Made by a program: the position numbers and the translations under genes
Origin: Neocallimastix lanati (nom. inval.)
Taxonomy: Eukaryota > Neocallimastigomycota > Neocallimastigomycetes > Neocallimastigales > Neocallimastigaceae
Reading direction: 5' to 3'
Length of the DNA: 64,000 nucleotides
Assembly (NCBI GenBank): GCA_016946835.1
Contig: JACVTC010000084.1
Span: forward strand, 419,501-483,500
Shown here: positions 13,698 to 26,279 of the stretch, piece by piece
How positions within the stretch are numbered: position 1 is the stretch's first letter
How the letters are laid out: each line of letters opens with the position of its first letter
The notes under the pieces: generated by a model
The model's database searches: none
What the model saw: only the letters and a program-made list of their open reading frames with translations
Told to the model about the DNA's origin: nothing

Positions 13698-14208
13698 TTA
13701 TTTATCTGTTAATTATTAAATTATTTGGAATAAAAATAATTTTAATATAAATATGGATACTCTATAAATATCCTCTTTAATATATTTATTTTAAAAATTA
13801 AATAATATTATATGGTTAATTCCACAATATTCTTTAATATGAATACTTTTAAAAAAATTGAATAATATATATTTAATTCTATAATATCCCTGAAATCAAA
13901 ATACTTTTAAAAATTGAAATTATATTTAATATTGTAATTTTTAAATATTAAAAATAATTTAATATATTATTGAGATAATTTTATTTTAATGAATAGAGTA
14001 ATAAATAATCATATGTATATAAATTATAATATTTTTAATTAAAAATAAAAAGAATAATAATATTACTATTATTAAACTATTGAATGAAACTAAAAAATAA
14101 AAAGAAAAATAATAAAATTATTTAAAATTAAGTAAAAATTAATATTGAAATAGAATTTTTTTTTTTTTTATTTTTTTTTGGTATTTTTAAAATAAAATAA
14201 TTAAAAAG

Positions 14209-14277
14209 GAAAATATTAAATAAAGTCGTTAAGGAGTGTGGCATATTTATTTCTTAATGATTATATTCAATATTTTC
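14209..14277. repeat. Hairpin element, unit 1
   Basis: A 69-bp imperfect palindrome starting GAAAATATTAAATA and ending TATTCAATATTTTC, with inner arms around GTTAAGGA and TTTCTTAATGA. Related elements lie at 18739-18795, 23420-23489 and 25113-25179, one per transporter unit, 1.1-1.3 kb upstream of each start codon. It may be a small MITE-like insertion older than the array. Confidence 0.6.
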
Positions 14278-14904
14278 AAAATCAATATTATCATTAAAAA
14301 AATAAGTTTACTTATTCCACCATTTAATATATTTATCTTTATTATTTCTATATTAACGTTATTATAATTCATGTAAATTATTAATAATATAATTAAAAAC
14401 ATACTATAATAATCATGTAAATTATTAGTAATATAATTTAAAACATACTAATATTATTGATCTATACTTAATTTTTATATATTGATATGTGTTAAATATA
14501 GAAAAATAAAATTAATATCTATTTTTAATATGCATATTTTCAACGACAGATGCTAATAAACAGTATATTTAATAAATAAAATTCATGAATATTTTTAATA
14601 TATATACATCATACATATTAAAATATCCGAAATTATTAAAAAATTAATTTAAAGAAAAAACTCCTAAATAAAGATTTTTTTTTATATAAAAAATTTGACC
14701 ATTTATTTATAATTTAAAATTAATTAAAGAAACACCTCCTGAATAATGATTTTTTTTTTTTTATATAAAAAATTTTACCATATAATATTTATTTGTATTT
14801 TATTTGAATTTTGTCTCCTGATTGTTTAATTTAATCATGATATTAAAAAAAAAAGAATTATGTATAAAACATTTTTAATTTAATTAAAATAATTATTATG
14901 AAAT

Positions 14905-14973
14905 ATTATTATTATTATTATTATAAAATATTATTATTATTATTATAAACTATTATTATTATTATTATTATAA

Positions 14974-15021
<48 letters not shown>
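14905..15021. repeat. ATT/TTA microsatellite
   Basis: Blocks of ATT repeats broken by ATAAA, ending in an uninterrupted run. The equivalent place in unit 2 (about 19541-19590) carries the same repeat with a different length. Confidence 0.85.
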
Positions 15022-15025
<4 letters not shown>

Positions 15026-16034
15026 TCAATAAATCAATGAAAAGTACCTTTATTTATATTATTCATAATTTAATAAAAATTTGATATTCTTTTTCTTTTA
15101 ATAAAAATTTGATATTCTCTTTCTTTTGCTATAATTTTATTATATATTATAACTATTTATAAAAATTATAAAAAATAAAAAGAAAATTTAAAATCATAAA
15201 TTTAATAAACCAAAAGAAAAATGTTAATAAATTGACATGTTAAATATCTATTTTATAAAATTAAAATATGAATATTTAAAATATAAATTTATATTATATT
15301 TTAATTCTTAACGTTCATTTATTTTATAATATTCATAATTTCTAATCCAATATTAATATTATTATCTAATAATATTATATAAAAATTAACTTTATTAATA
15401 TTTAAAACAATTTTTTATTGATAAATTGATATTAATTTAAAAATTACAATTACACAAACAAAGTATAAATGAATCATTAATAATTATAACATTTTTTTTT
15501 TATTTTTTAATTTATTTTTATAATTTTATTATTTAATTTTCTTTTAAAAAATAAAAAAAATAAAATTTCTATATGTTTATGGTATTAAATTTATAAATAC
15601 CTTTTACATTTATTTAAAAAATATAATGAATAATGCTTTTGTTTATGCTTTTATATCAAAAAAGTATTAAATCAATTAATACTATTTTTATTTTTAAGTA
15701 TTATATTATTATTATGTTTAAGTTTAGTTTTAAGTTAAGTTTAAGATAAGTTTAAGTTTTCTATTATTTTTTGGTATTAAATCAATTAATACCCTTTTTC
15801 AGTTTTTTATAAAAAAAAAAAAAATGAACAATTTTAAATTTTTAGTTGCTTTTATGGATTTGATTTTGTTTTAATGGTTAACATATTTATGAATATAAAT
15901 GTAAATATATATTATTTTAATATAATTTTAATAAAATATTTTAATTAATCCTATTTGCATATCTTATATATGTAAATAAATTAAATATTTTAATTTTTTA
16001 TTTAAAATAATATAAGATTTATTTAAACATTTTT

Positions 16035-17555
16035 TTAAGCTTTTCCGGCCATTTTAGCATCCATTTCTTCAAGATTAAGTCCCTTACTTTCAATAACATA
16101 GAATTGAGAATAAATCCAGGCAAGAAGACAGGCTGCTGCAAAAAGAAGGAAAGTCTTTGTACTCCAGGCTTTCATAAGAGCTGGGCCAACAAATGCAATA
16201 ATCCAGTTGTTAAGGAAGTTGGAAACCGTACCAACTGCACTACCTTTAACTCTAACACGAAGTGGGAAAACTTCAGCTTGATATACCCATGGAACTGGTC
16301 CCCAAGTCCAAGCGAATGAGAAGACCATAAGGAAAATACTAGCAACAGCAAAGTATTGCCACATCTTTCCTCTAAAAGTTTGAGTAGAGAAAGCCCAAGT
16401 GGAGATATGGAAAACCATCATCATAAGTGATCCAATAATTAATAAAGTTTTACGTCCTAATCTTTCAATACCCCACATACCTGGGAAGGTAGAAATGAAA
16501 TTGACAAAGTTGTTGATGATTGGAAGAACAACAGTAGACATGAATTTAGTAAAACCAATTTCACCATAAATTTGAGATTGATAATACATAATGACATTAA
16601 TACCAGTCCATTGTTGGAAAAGTTGCATTAAGAAAGTAATGAAAGTACGACGACGAATAACAGGACTGAAAAGTTCACCGACAGAAGAAGAACCAGCAGC
16701 ACGAGTAGCGGCAACATCTTCTTGAATAGCTTTGAGTTCTTCTTGAACAACTGAATCTGAAGTGGAGGTAGCATTAAGTTTAGCTAAAACTTCGGCAGCT
16801 TCTTCATCACGATCTTTTGAACAAAGCCATCTTGGAGATTTTGGAAGGAAACTCATAAGAATGGCAAGACCAAGACCTGGAACTACTTGGAAAAGAAGTG
16901 CAAATCTCCATTCGAAATTTGGAACTTCTTCCCAAATATTTGATCTTGGCTTTCCTAAACCTTCTGGTTTAATATTAGTATAATACCAAACAATAGAATT
17001 GATGATGGCAGCAACAATAATACCGAAGGTGGTCATAAGTTGATAACAAGAAGAAAGCGTACCTCTAATCTTAGCAGGAGCAACTTCAGAAATGTAAGTT
17101 GGACAAAGAACACCATTACAACCAATAGAAAGACCAGTGATAAGACGACCAATGGCAATCATAATCCAAGTACGAGCAGATAAACCTTGAATGATGGCAC
17201 CACAAGTAAAAATACAAGCACCAATCATAATAGTTCTTTGACGACCAAATTTTTCACCAAGATAAGTGGCCATCAAAGCACCACAAAGAGCACCAAGAAC
17301 GAAACTTGAAGTGATAACTCCTTCAAGCATAGCTTTATTATCGGCTTCTTTTAAATCACGATACCATTTTTCTTGAGTATCACTTTTAATTTTTTTACCA
17401 TTTTCATCTAGAGCATCACCATTCCAATTATGAAATTTAAAGAAGATACGGAAAGCATCCATGACAAGAACGACATTCATAACACCACATTCATAACCGA
17501 AAAGAAGACCACCCAAAGAAGCAGTCACTGCTACTAAAAATTGAAAAGAATTCAT
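16035..17555 (-). CDS. MFS hexose transporter, copy 2
   Basis: A 506-residue sugar porter with the same twelve-helix layout and motifs as copy 1 (LPKSPRWL, QQWTGIN, the C-terminal PLRVRVKG region). It differs from copies 1 and 4 at two residues only: Ser58 for Asn58 in the loop after helix 1, and Phe394 for Tyr394 near a C-terminal-half helix. Silent changes are scattered through the gene. Its 3' flank is closest to that of the inverted copy 4, while the protein of copy 4 matches copy 1, which points to sequence exchange between copies. Expected to act in hexose uptake at the plasma membrane. Confidence 0.93.
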   Translation of the reverse strand: MNSFQFLVAVTASLGGLLFGYECGVMNVVLVMDAFRIFFKFHNWNGDALDENGKKIKSDTQEKWYRDLKEADNKAMLEGVITSSFVLGALCGALMATYLGEKFGRQRTIMIGACIFTCGAIIQGLSARTWIMIAIGRLITGLSIGCNGVLCPTYISEVAPAKIRGTLSSCYQLMTTFGIIVAAIINSIVWYYTNIKPEGLGKPRSNIWEEVPNFEWRFALLFQVVPGLGLAILMSFLPKSPRWLCSKDRDEEAAEVLAKLNATSTSDSVVQEELKAIQEDVAATRAAGSSSVGELFSPVIRRRTFITFLMQLFQQWTGINVIMYYQSQIYGEIGFTKFMSTVVLPIINNFVNFISTFPGMWGIERLGRKTLLIIGSLMMMVFHISTWAFSTQTFRGKMWQYFAVASIFLMVFSFAWTWGPVPWVYQAEVFPLRVRVKGSAVGTVSNFLNNWIIAFVGPALMKAWSTKTFLLFAAACLLAWIYSQFYVIESKGLNLEEMDAKMAGKA

Positions 17556-19537
17556 CTTTTTATATTTTTATTTTTATTTATTAATTATTAAATAACTGAT
17601 TAAACGTATTAAACTAAATATTTATATTAATAGTAGTTTAATAATAATAAAATAGAATATATAATATTATTTTTAATTTTATTTTTTTTTTTAACTATAA
17701 TTTATATAATATTAATTATAAAATATATAATTATTGAGAATAAAAATAATTTAGAAGAAAAATTTATCTCTTTATATATATAATAAAAATTTATTAATTA
17801 TTATTTATAATTAATAATAATTTTGAATTAAAGTAATATAAATTTTAAAATTAATTAATAATATTAATTATATTTCGAAACAATTATAATTGAATATTGT
17901 TTTGAAGGAGTTTTTTTTATTTATAATAATAAAAATATTATTTAAGAATATGTAAAAAAATATAATTTCAAGGTCTACTATTAATATGCATTAATCATAT
18001 TTGAAAGTATTTCAATATTATTATTTATTTATATATTAAAATATTTATTATTTCTATTTCTTAAATTTGTTTTATTTATTTTTTATATAAAATTTTTCAT
18101 TTTATAATTTTAAATAATAAATATTTAATAAACTTTATTTAATATAATTAAGATGATAAATGTGACGTATTACAAATGAAATAAAAGAAATAAGATTTAC
18201 TTTTTTATTTATAAAAAAAAATTAAAACGCCATAAATAATATAAATATTTATGGTTATTTATCTGTTAATTATTAAATTATTTGGAATAAAAATAATTTT
18301 AATATAAATATGGATACTCTATAAATACTCTATAAATACTCTAAATATCCTCTTTAATATATTTATTTTAAAAATTAAATATCCTCTTTAATATATTTAT
18401 TTTAAAAATTAAGTAATGTAAGTTTAATTCTATAATACACTTGAGTATGAATACTCTTAAAATAAAAATTATATTAAAAAATAAAATCATTATTTATTAT
18501 AGTTTTTCAAAATTGAAAAATTTAAAATTTTATTGGAATTATTTTATATTAATGAATAGAGTAATAAATAATAATATGTATATAAATTATACTATTTATA
18601 ATTAAAAATAAAAAGAATAATAATATTATTATATTATTGAACGAAACAAAAATATATTAAAAATATTTAAAAATACAATATATAGATATAAATTATATTT
18701 TTTTTTTTAAATTAAAAAATTAAAAGATTGAAAATTTTGAAAATATTGAATATAATCAATAAGAAATGAATATACCACACATAAATGATATTTTCCTTTT
18801 TAATCATTTGATTTAAAAAATAAGTTTACTTATTCCACTATTTAATATATTTATCTTTATTATGTCTATATTAAAGTTATTATAATGAAGTACTTAGAAT
18901 ATATATAAATAAAATAAAGGTATTTATAAATTGTTTCATATAAAAATTTTTTTTTTTAAAATGTCCGAAATGATTAAATATAAATTAAGTATATTTTCAT
19001 TCTTATTTTAAAATTAAATAAATTTATATAAAAATATAAATTATCAATAATTTAATATAAATTATATTAATATAATAAGATTAATTTTATATATTTTATT
19101 TTATTTTTCTATGTTTAATACATAACATAACTTAATATGCATATTTTCAACGACAGATGCTAATAAACAGTATATATAATCAATAAAATTCATGAATATT
19201 TTTAATATATATACATCATACATATTAAAATATCCGAAATTATTAAAACTTAATTTAAAGAAAATACTCCTAAATAAAGATTTTTTTTTTTTGTATAAAA
19301 AATCTGTTCATTTATTTATAATTTTAAATTAATTAAAGAAACACCTCCTGAATAATTATTTTTTTTTTATATAAAAATTTTTACCATTTATATATAATTT
19401 AAATTTTTATAATTTCAATATAATATTTATTTGTATATTATTTGAATTTTGTCTCCTGATTATTTAATTTAAACATGATATTAAAAAAGAATTATGTATA
19501 AAACATTTTTAATTTAATTAAAATAAATATTATAAAA

Positions 19538-19589
<52 letters not shown>

Positions 19590-20599
19590 ATTATTATTAT
19601 AATTAATTATATTTAATAAATCAATGAAAAGTACTTTTATTAATATTATTCCTAATTTAATAAAATTTGATATTCTTTTTTTTTTTTTTTTGCTTTAATT
19701 TTATTACATATTATAACTTTTTACAAAAATTATAAAAAATAAAAAGAAAATATTTAAAAACATAAATTTAATAAACCAAAAGAAAAAAAAAAAAAAAAAA
19801 GAAAATTTAAAATCAAAAATTTAATAAACCAAAAGAAAAATATTAATAAATTGACATGTAAATATCTATTTTATAAATTTAAAATATGAATTTTTAAAAT
19901 ATAAATTTATATTATATTTTAAAATTCTTAACGTTTATTTACTTTATAATATTTATAATTTCTAATCCAATATTAATATTAATATCTAATAATATTATAT
20001 AAAAATTTTCTTTATTAAAAACTACAATTATACAAACAAAATATTAATGAATCACTAATAATTTTAACATCTTTTTTTTTCTTTTTTTATTTTTTAGATT
20101 TATTTTTATAATTTTATTATTTAATTTTCTTTTAAAAAATAAAAAAAATAAAATTTCTATATGTTTATGGTAATAAATTTATAAATACCTTTTACATTTA
20201 TTTAAAAAATATAATGAATATATGCTTTTGTTTATGCTTTTATATCAAAAAAGTATTAAATCAATTAATACTATTTTTATTTTTAAGTATTATATTATTA
20301 TTATGTTTAAGTTTAAGTTTAGTTTTAAGTTAAGTTTAAGTAAAGTTTAAGTTTTCTATTATTTTTTGGTATTAAATCAATTAATACCCTTTTTCAGTTT
20401 TTCATATAAAAAAAAAAAAATGAACAATTTTAAATTTTTAGTCGCTTTAATGGATTTGTTTTTGTTTAAATGGTTAATATATATAAAAAAAATTTTTTTA
20501 AATTATTTAATTAATCTTATTTACACATCTTATATATGTAAATAAATTAAATATTTTAATTTTTTATTTAAAATAATATAAGATTTATTTAAACATCAT
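17556..20599. other. Non-coding spacer: 5' flank of copy 2, then 3' flank of copy 3
   Basis: No gene is seen. It repeats the features of the previous spacer: TGACGT at 18163-18168, the inverted repeat at 18230-18254, a hairpin element at 18739-18795 and an ATT microsatellite at about 19541-19590. A short local duplication of an 'ATACTCTATAAA'-type stretch lies near 18310-18345. From about 19990 it is the 3' flank of copy 3. Confidence 0.75.
18739..18795. repeat. Hairpin element, unit 2
   Basis: A shorter, more degraded form of the 69-bp palindrome of unit 1, starting GAAAATATTGAATA and ending GATATTTTC. Confidence 0.5.
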
Positions 20600-22120
20600 T
20601 TAAGCTTTTCCGGCCATTTTAGCATCCATTTCTTCAAGATTAAGTCCTTTACTTTCAATAACATAGAATTGAGAGTAAATCCAGGCAAGAAGACAGGCTG
20701 CTGCAAAAAGAAGGAAAGTCTTAGTACTCCAGGCTTTCATAAGAGCTGGGCCAACAAATGCAATAATCCAGTTGTTAAGGAAGTTGGAAACCGTACCAAC
20801 TGCACTACCTTTAACTCTGACACGAAGTGGGAAAACTTCAGCTTGATAAACCCATGGAACTGGTCCCCAAGTCCAAGCGAATGAGAAGACCATAAGGAAA
20901 ATACTAGCAACAGCAAAGTATTGCCACATCTTTCCTCTAAAAGTTTGAGTAGAGAAAGCCCAAGTGGAGATATGGAAAACCATCATCATAAGTGATCCAA
21001 TAATTAATAATGTTTTACGTCCTAATCTTTCTATACCCCACATACCTGGGAAGGTAGAAATGAAATTGACAAAGTTATTGATGATTGGAAGAACAACAGT
21101 AGACATGAATTTAGTAAAACCAATTTCACCATAAATTTGAGATTGATAATACATAATGACATTAATACCAGTCCATTGTTGGAAAAGTTGCATTAAGAAA
21201 GTAATGAAAGTACGACGACGAATAACAGGACTGAAAAGTTCACCAACAGAAGAAGAACCGGCAGCACGAGTAGCAGCAACATCTTCTTGAATAGCTTTGA
21301 GTTCTTCTTGAACAACTGAATCTGAAGTGGAGGTAGCATTAAGTTTAGCTAAAACTTCGGCAGCTTCTTCATCACGATCTTTTGAACAAAGCCATCTTGG
21401 AGATTTTGGAAGGAAACTCATAAGAATGGCAAGACCAAGACCTGGAACTACTTGGAAAAGAAGTGCAAATCTCCATTCAAAATTTGGAACTTCTTCCCAA
21501 ATATTTGATCTTGGCTTTCCTAAACCTTCTGGTTTAATATTAGTATAATACCAAACAATAGAATTGATGATGGCGGCAACAATAATACCGAAGGTGGTCA
21601 TAAGTTGATAACAAGAAGAAAGCGTACCTCTAATCTTAGCAGGAGCAACTTCAGAAATGTAAGTTGGACAAAGAACACCATTACAACCAATAGAAAGACC
21701 AGTGATAAGACGACCAATGGCAATCATAATCCAAGTACGAGCAGATAAACCTTGAATGATGGCACCACAAGTAAAAATACAAGCACCAATCATAATAGTT
21801 CTTTGACGACCGAATTTTTCACCAAGATAAGTGGCCATCAAAGCACCACAAAGAGCACCAAGAACGAAACTTGAAGTGATAACACCTTCAAGCATAGCTT
21901 TATTATCGGCTTCTTTTAAATCACGATACCATTTTTCTTGAGTATCATTTTTAATTTTTTTACCATTTTCATCTAGAGCATCACCATTCCAATTATGAAA
22001 TTTAAAGAAGATACGGAAAGCATCCATTACAAGAACGACATTCATAACACCACATTCATAACCGAAAAGAAGACCACCTAAAGAAGCAGTCACTGCTACT
22101 AAAAATTGAAAAGAATTCAT
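20600..22120 (-). CDS. MFS hexose transporter, copy 3
   Basis: A 506-residue sugar porter. It has Asn58, like copies 1 and 4, and Phe394, like copy 2, and so differs from each by one residue. All family motifs are present and no frame break is seen. The gene lies on the minus strand in the same orientation as copies 1 and 2, and its 5' flank keeps the TGACGT site (22673-22678) and the 9-bp inverted repeat (22739-22763). Function as for copy 1: hexose import across the plasma membrane, substrate unknown. Confidence 0.93.
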   Translation of the reverse strand: MNSFQFLVAVTASLGGLLFGYECGVMNVVLVMDAFRIFFKFHNWNGDALDENGKKIKNDTQEKWYRDLKEADNKAMLEGVITSSFVLGALCGALMATYLGEKFGRQRTIMIGACIFTCGAIIQGLSARTWIMIAIGRLITGLSIGCNGVLCPTYISEVAPAKIRGTLSSCYQLMTTFGIIVAAIINSIVWYYTNIKPEGLGKPRSNIWEEVPNFEWRFALLFQVVPGLGLAILMSFLPKSPRWLCSKDRDEEAAEVLAKLNATSTSDSVVQEELKAIQEDVAATRAAGSSSVGELFSPVIRRRTFITFLMQLFQQWTGINVIMYYQSQIYGEIGFTKFMSTVVLPIINNFVNFISTFPGMWGIERLGRKTLLIIGSLMMMVFHISTWAFSTQTFRGKMWQYFAVASIFLMVFSFAWTWGPVPWVYQAEVFPLRVRVKGSAVGTVSNFLNNWIIAFVGPALMKAWSTKTFLLFAAACLLAWIYSQFYVIESKGLNLEEMDAKMAGKA

Positions 22121-23116
22121 CTTTTTATATTTTTATTTTTATTTATTAATTATTAAATAACTGATTAAACGTATTAAACTAAATATTTATATTAATAGTA
22201 GTTTAATAATAATAAAATAGAATATATAATATTATTTTTAATTTTATTTTTTTTTTTAACTATAATTTATATAGTATTAATTATAAAATATATAATTATT
22301 GAGAATAAAAATAATTTAGAAGAAAAATTTATCTCTTTATATATATAGTAAAAATTTATTAATTAAAATATATAAATAATAATATTTAATAATTAAATTT
22401 AAATATTATTTTGAAGGAGTTTTTTAATTAAAACAATAAAAATATTATTTTAGAAATATGGTTAGCAATAAAATTTCAAGGTCTACTATTAATATGCATT
22501 AATCATATTTGAAAGTATTTCAATATTATTATTCATTTTATATATTAAAATATTTTAATATTTCTATTTCTTAAATTTGTTTTATTTATTTTTTATATAA
22601 AATTTTTCATTTTTTAATTTTATATAATAAATATTTAATAAACTTTATTTAATATAATTAGAATGATAAATGTGACGTATTACAAATGAAATAAAAGAAA
22701 TAAGATTCATTTTTTTATTTATTAAAAAAATTAAAACGCCATAAATAATATAAATATTTATGGTTATTTATCTGTTAATTATTAAATTATTTGGAATAAA
22801 AATAATTTTAATATAAATATGGATAATCTATAAATACTCTGTAAATATCCACCTTTATATATTTATTTTAAAAATTGAATATTACATGGTTAATTCTACA
22901 ATATTCTTTAATATTAATACTTTTAAAAATAAAATTATATTCAAGAGTAAATTTAATATTTTATATAGTTTTTAGAAATTGAAAATTTTAATATTATTTT
23001 GAAATTATTTTATATTCATAAATATAATAATATGTTATAATAGATATAAATATTATAATATTTATAATTAAAATTAAAAAGAATAATAGTATAATAAATT
23101 ATTGAATTAAAATAAA

Positions 23117-23289
<173 letters not shown>

Positions 23290-23419
23290 TTATTTAAAAT
23301 TAAATAAATATTAATATTGAAATATACATATATATATATAATAAATAATATATATATATAAATAATATGTATTTATATATAATATATATGTATATTTTTG
23401 AATTCAAATGATTAAAAAG

Positions 23420-23489
23420 GAAAATATTAAATAAAACCATTAAAGGTTATGGTATCTTCATTCCTTTATTGATTATATTTAATATTTTC
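23420..23489. repeat. Hairpin element, unit 3
   Basis: A palindromic 70-bp element starting GAAAATATTAAATAAA and ending TTTAATATTTTC, matching the hairpins of units 1 and 4. Confidence 0.55.
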
Positions 23490-23739
23490 TTTTGGTATGA
23501 GTTTCAATATATAAAGTCTTAAAACACAAATTTATTAATATTATTATTAAAAAAATAAATTTATTTATTCCACAATTTAATATTTATATCCATATTATAT
23601 CAATATTTAAGACACTATAAGCTGAACCTCATCGATTCCAAATAAAAATAAAAACGATTAATAATTCTCTTCTTATGATGATGAATTTAATAATAAAAAA
23701 ATCATAAATATAATGGTAACATATCAAAATCTTTCTTTG

Positions 23740-24180
23740 AAATTAATGATTTTAAATAAAATTAAGAAAAATTTTTGGTTGGTATGAAACATTAAAAAGA
23801 CAATTAATAGCCAATGATTTAAATAATTATATTGAAATAGATATTAAATCTTCAGAAATGAATAGAAGTCAAATTAAATTTGACAATGCCGCTCAGTCTA
23901 TAATAATAAATAGCTTAGAAAAATCAAAACAGGAATAATTATAAGGTTGTAAGACTGCTTAAATATACATAATTGTAATAATACAAAATTTAAAAATAAT
24001 ATTAATTCAATATATTGGATTATTAATAATGGTACAAGAATTAATTTAACAAATAATATAGACAATCTAACAAATGTCAATTATAAAAATAATAAAAATA
24101 TTATTTATCCAAACGGTGATTTTGATTTAGATGAAAATTTATGTACTTATATGACAAATTGAAAAAGAATGATTTTATTT
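23740..24180 (+). pseudogene. Decayed Ty1/copia gag-protease fragment at the inversion junction
   Basis: Short readable stretches on the plus strand look like copia Gag and protease. One, at about 23780-23935, begins WYETLKRQL and ends SLEKSKQE before a stop. A second, at about 24005-24170, begins YWIINNGTRINLT, which resembles the protease motif WIxDSGA with the catalytic Asp lost. Stops and frame changes lie between them. No LTR is recognised. The fragment lies where the direct array ends and the inverted unit starts, so it may mark the rearrangement breakpoint. Confidence 0.55.
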
Positions 24181-24681
24181 TATCAAATTTATATTACTCA
24201 TCCAACATTAAAAAATAATTTAATATAATAAATATTTATTATTTTTTTTTTTTTTAAAAAAAATTTTTGTTAATCATTATAAAATATCATTATAAATCTA
24301 AATAAAAGAAAAAGAAAATCGAAAATTTATCTAATTATGAATAATATTAATAAAAGTACTTTTCATTGAATTAATGAATATATTATATTTTTATAATAAT
24401 TATTTTTAATGAAAATAAAAATGTTATATATATTAATAATTTTTTTATTAACATAATTGAATCATATAATCAATGGACAAAATTCAAATAGTATAAAAAT
24501 AAATATTATATTGAAAAATTTAAAAATTTAAAATTATAAATAAATGGTCAAATTTTGTATATAAAAAAAATCTTTATTTAGGTGTATTTTTTTTTTTTTT
24601 AATTAATTTTAATATTTTCGGATATTTTAATTTTAATATATATTACATGTATATATATAAAGAATTCATAAATTTTATTTT

Positions 24682-24723
24682 ATTTTCAAAGACCAATGTT
24701 AATTAACATTTGTCTTTGAAAAT
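24682..24723. repeat. 42-bp near-perfect palindrome
   Basis: The arms ATTTTCAAAGACCAATGTTA and TAACATTTGTCTTTGAAAAT meet around AT with one mismatch pair (C opposite T). The equivalent place in units 1 and 2 (near 14540 and 19148) is a single ACGACAGATGCTAATAAAC stretch rather than a palindrome. Confidence 0.8.
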
Positions 24724-25112
24724 ATATATATTAAAAATAGATATTAATTTTTACTCATAATATATAATTATGAGTAAAATTATATATTATAACCATATTA
24801 ATATGTTTTATATTAAATTATTAATAATTTACATTATTATATAAAATTATTAGATTTTAAATTAGTATGAAAATATACATAATTTATATTTAATTATTTC
24901 GGACATTTTGAAAAAATAATTTTTATATAAAATAATTTATAGATACTTTCATTTTATATATATATATTTTAAATACATCATTATAATAACTTCAATATTG
25001 ACATAATAAGGATAAAAATATTAAATTATGCAATAAATATACATCTTTTCTTTAATAATGATATTGATAATTTAGTATTTTAAAACCTTACATATTGAAA
25101 CTCATTCAAAAA

Positions 25113-25179
25113 GAAAATATTAAATATAATCATTAAGGAATGAAGATACCACACCTTAATAATTCCATTTAATATTTTC
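25113..25179. repeat. Hairpin element, inverted unit 4
   Basis: A 67-bp palindrome starting GAAAATATTAAATATAATC and ending ATTTAATATTTTC. Inner arms CATTAAGGA and CCTTAATAA pair in part. It is the most regular of the four copies. Confidence 0.6.
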
Positions 25180-26279
25180 TTTTTTAATTATTTGATTTCA
25201 TAAAGAAAAAAAATTAAATATATCAATATTAATATTTATTTAATTTTAAATATTTTTATTACATCTTAATCTCCTTAATAATTTAATAATATTTTATTCT
25301 TTTTATTCTGAAATATAAATATTATTTTTTATAAAAAATTTTAATGATGTATTTAAAAAATAAATAATAAATTTATTCTTGAATATATTTTTTAATATTA
25401 AAAATATTCATACCATATAATATTCAATTTTTTAAATAAATATATCAAATTGGATATTTTTAGAGAATCCATATTTATATTATATTTTTTTTATTCCAAT
25501 TAATTGAATAATTAACAGATAAATAATCATAAATATTTATATTATTTGTCACGTTTTATATTTTTTATAAATAAATAGATCAATCTTATTTCTTTTATTT
25601 CATTTGTAAAACGTCACATTTATCATTCTTATTATATTAAATAAAGTTTATTAAATATTTATTATATAAAATTAAAAATGAAAAATTTTATATAAAAATA
25701 AATAAAACATATTTATTAAATATTAAAATATTAAAATATTAAATATTTATAGAAATATTTAATATTTTAATATATATACGAATAATAATATTGAAATACT
25801 TTTAAATATGATTCATACATATTAATAGTAGACCTTGAAATTTTATTTTTTTACATATTCTTAAATAATATTTTTATTATTATAAATAAAAAAAACTCCT
25901 TCAAAACAATATTCAATTATAATTGTTTCGAAATATAATTAATATTATTAATTAACTTTAAAAATTATATTATTTTAATTCAAAATTATTATTATTTATA
26001 TATTTTAATTAATAAATTTTTATTATATATATAAAGAGATAAATTTTCTTTTAAATTATTTTATTTACTATTATTATTTAATTGCTTATTAATTATATAA
26101 TATATAATTAAATTTATATATGAAATATAGTTAAAATAAAAATATTATTAAAAATAATATCCTATATAATATTAAACTATTATTAAATTATTATTAAATT
26201 ATTATTAATATAAATATTTAGTTTAATTCATTTAATCAATTATTTAATAATTAATAAATAAAATTAAAAATATAAGAAG

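Larger units (their letters stand above)
12997..16034. other. Non-coding spacer: 5' flank of copy 1, then 3' flank of copy 2
   Basis: No gene is seen. From copy 1 outward it holds the promoter side with a TGACGT site (13605-13610), a short inverted repeat (13673-13697), a hairpin element (14209-14277) and an ATT microsatellite at about 14905-15021. From about 15420 it corresponds to the 3' flank of copy 2. All parts recur in the next unit. Confidence 0.75.
24250..26279. other. 5' flank of inverted copy 4
   Basis: No gene is seen. Read on the reverse complement, it follows the 5' flanks of units 1 and 2. It includes a 42-bp near-perfect palindrome (24682-24723), a second inverted repeat at about 24752-24782, the hairpin element (25113-25179) and the inverted TGACGT site (25611-25616). 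Confidence 0.7.
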
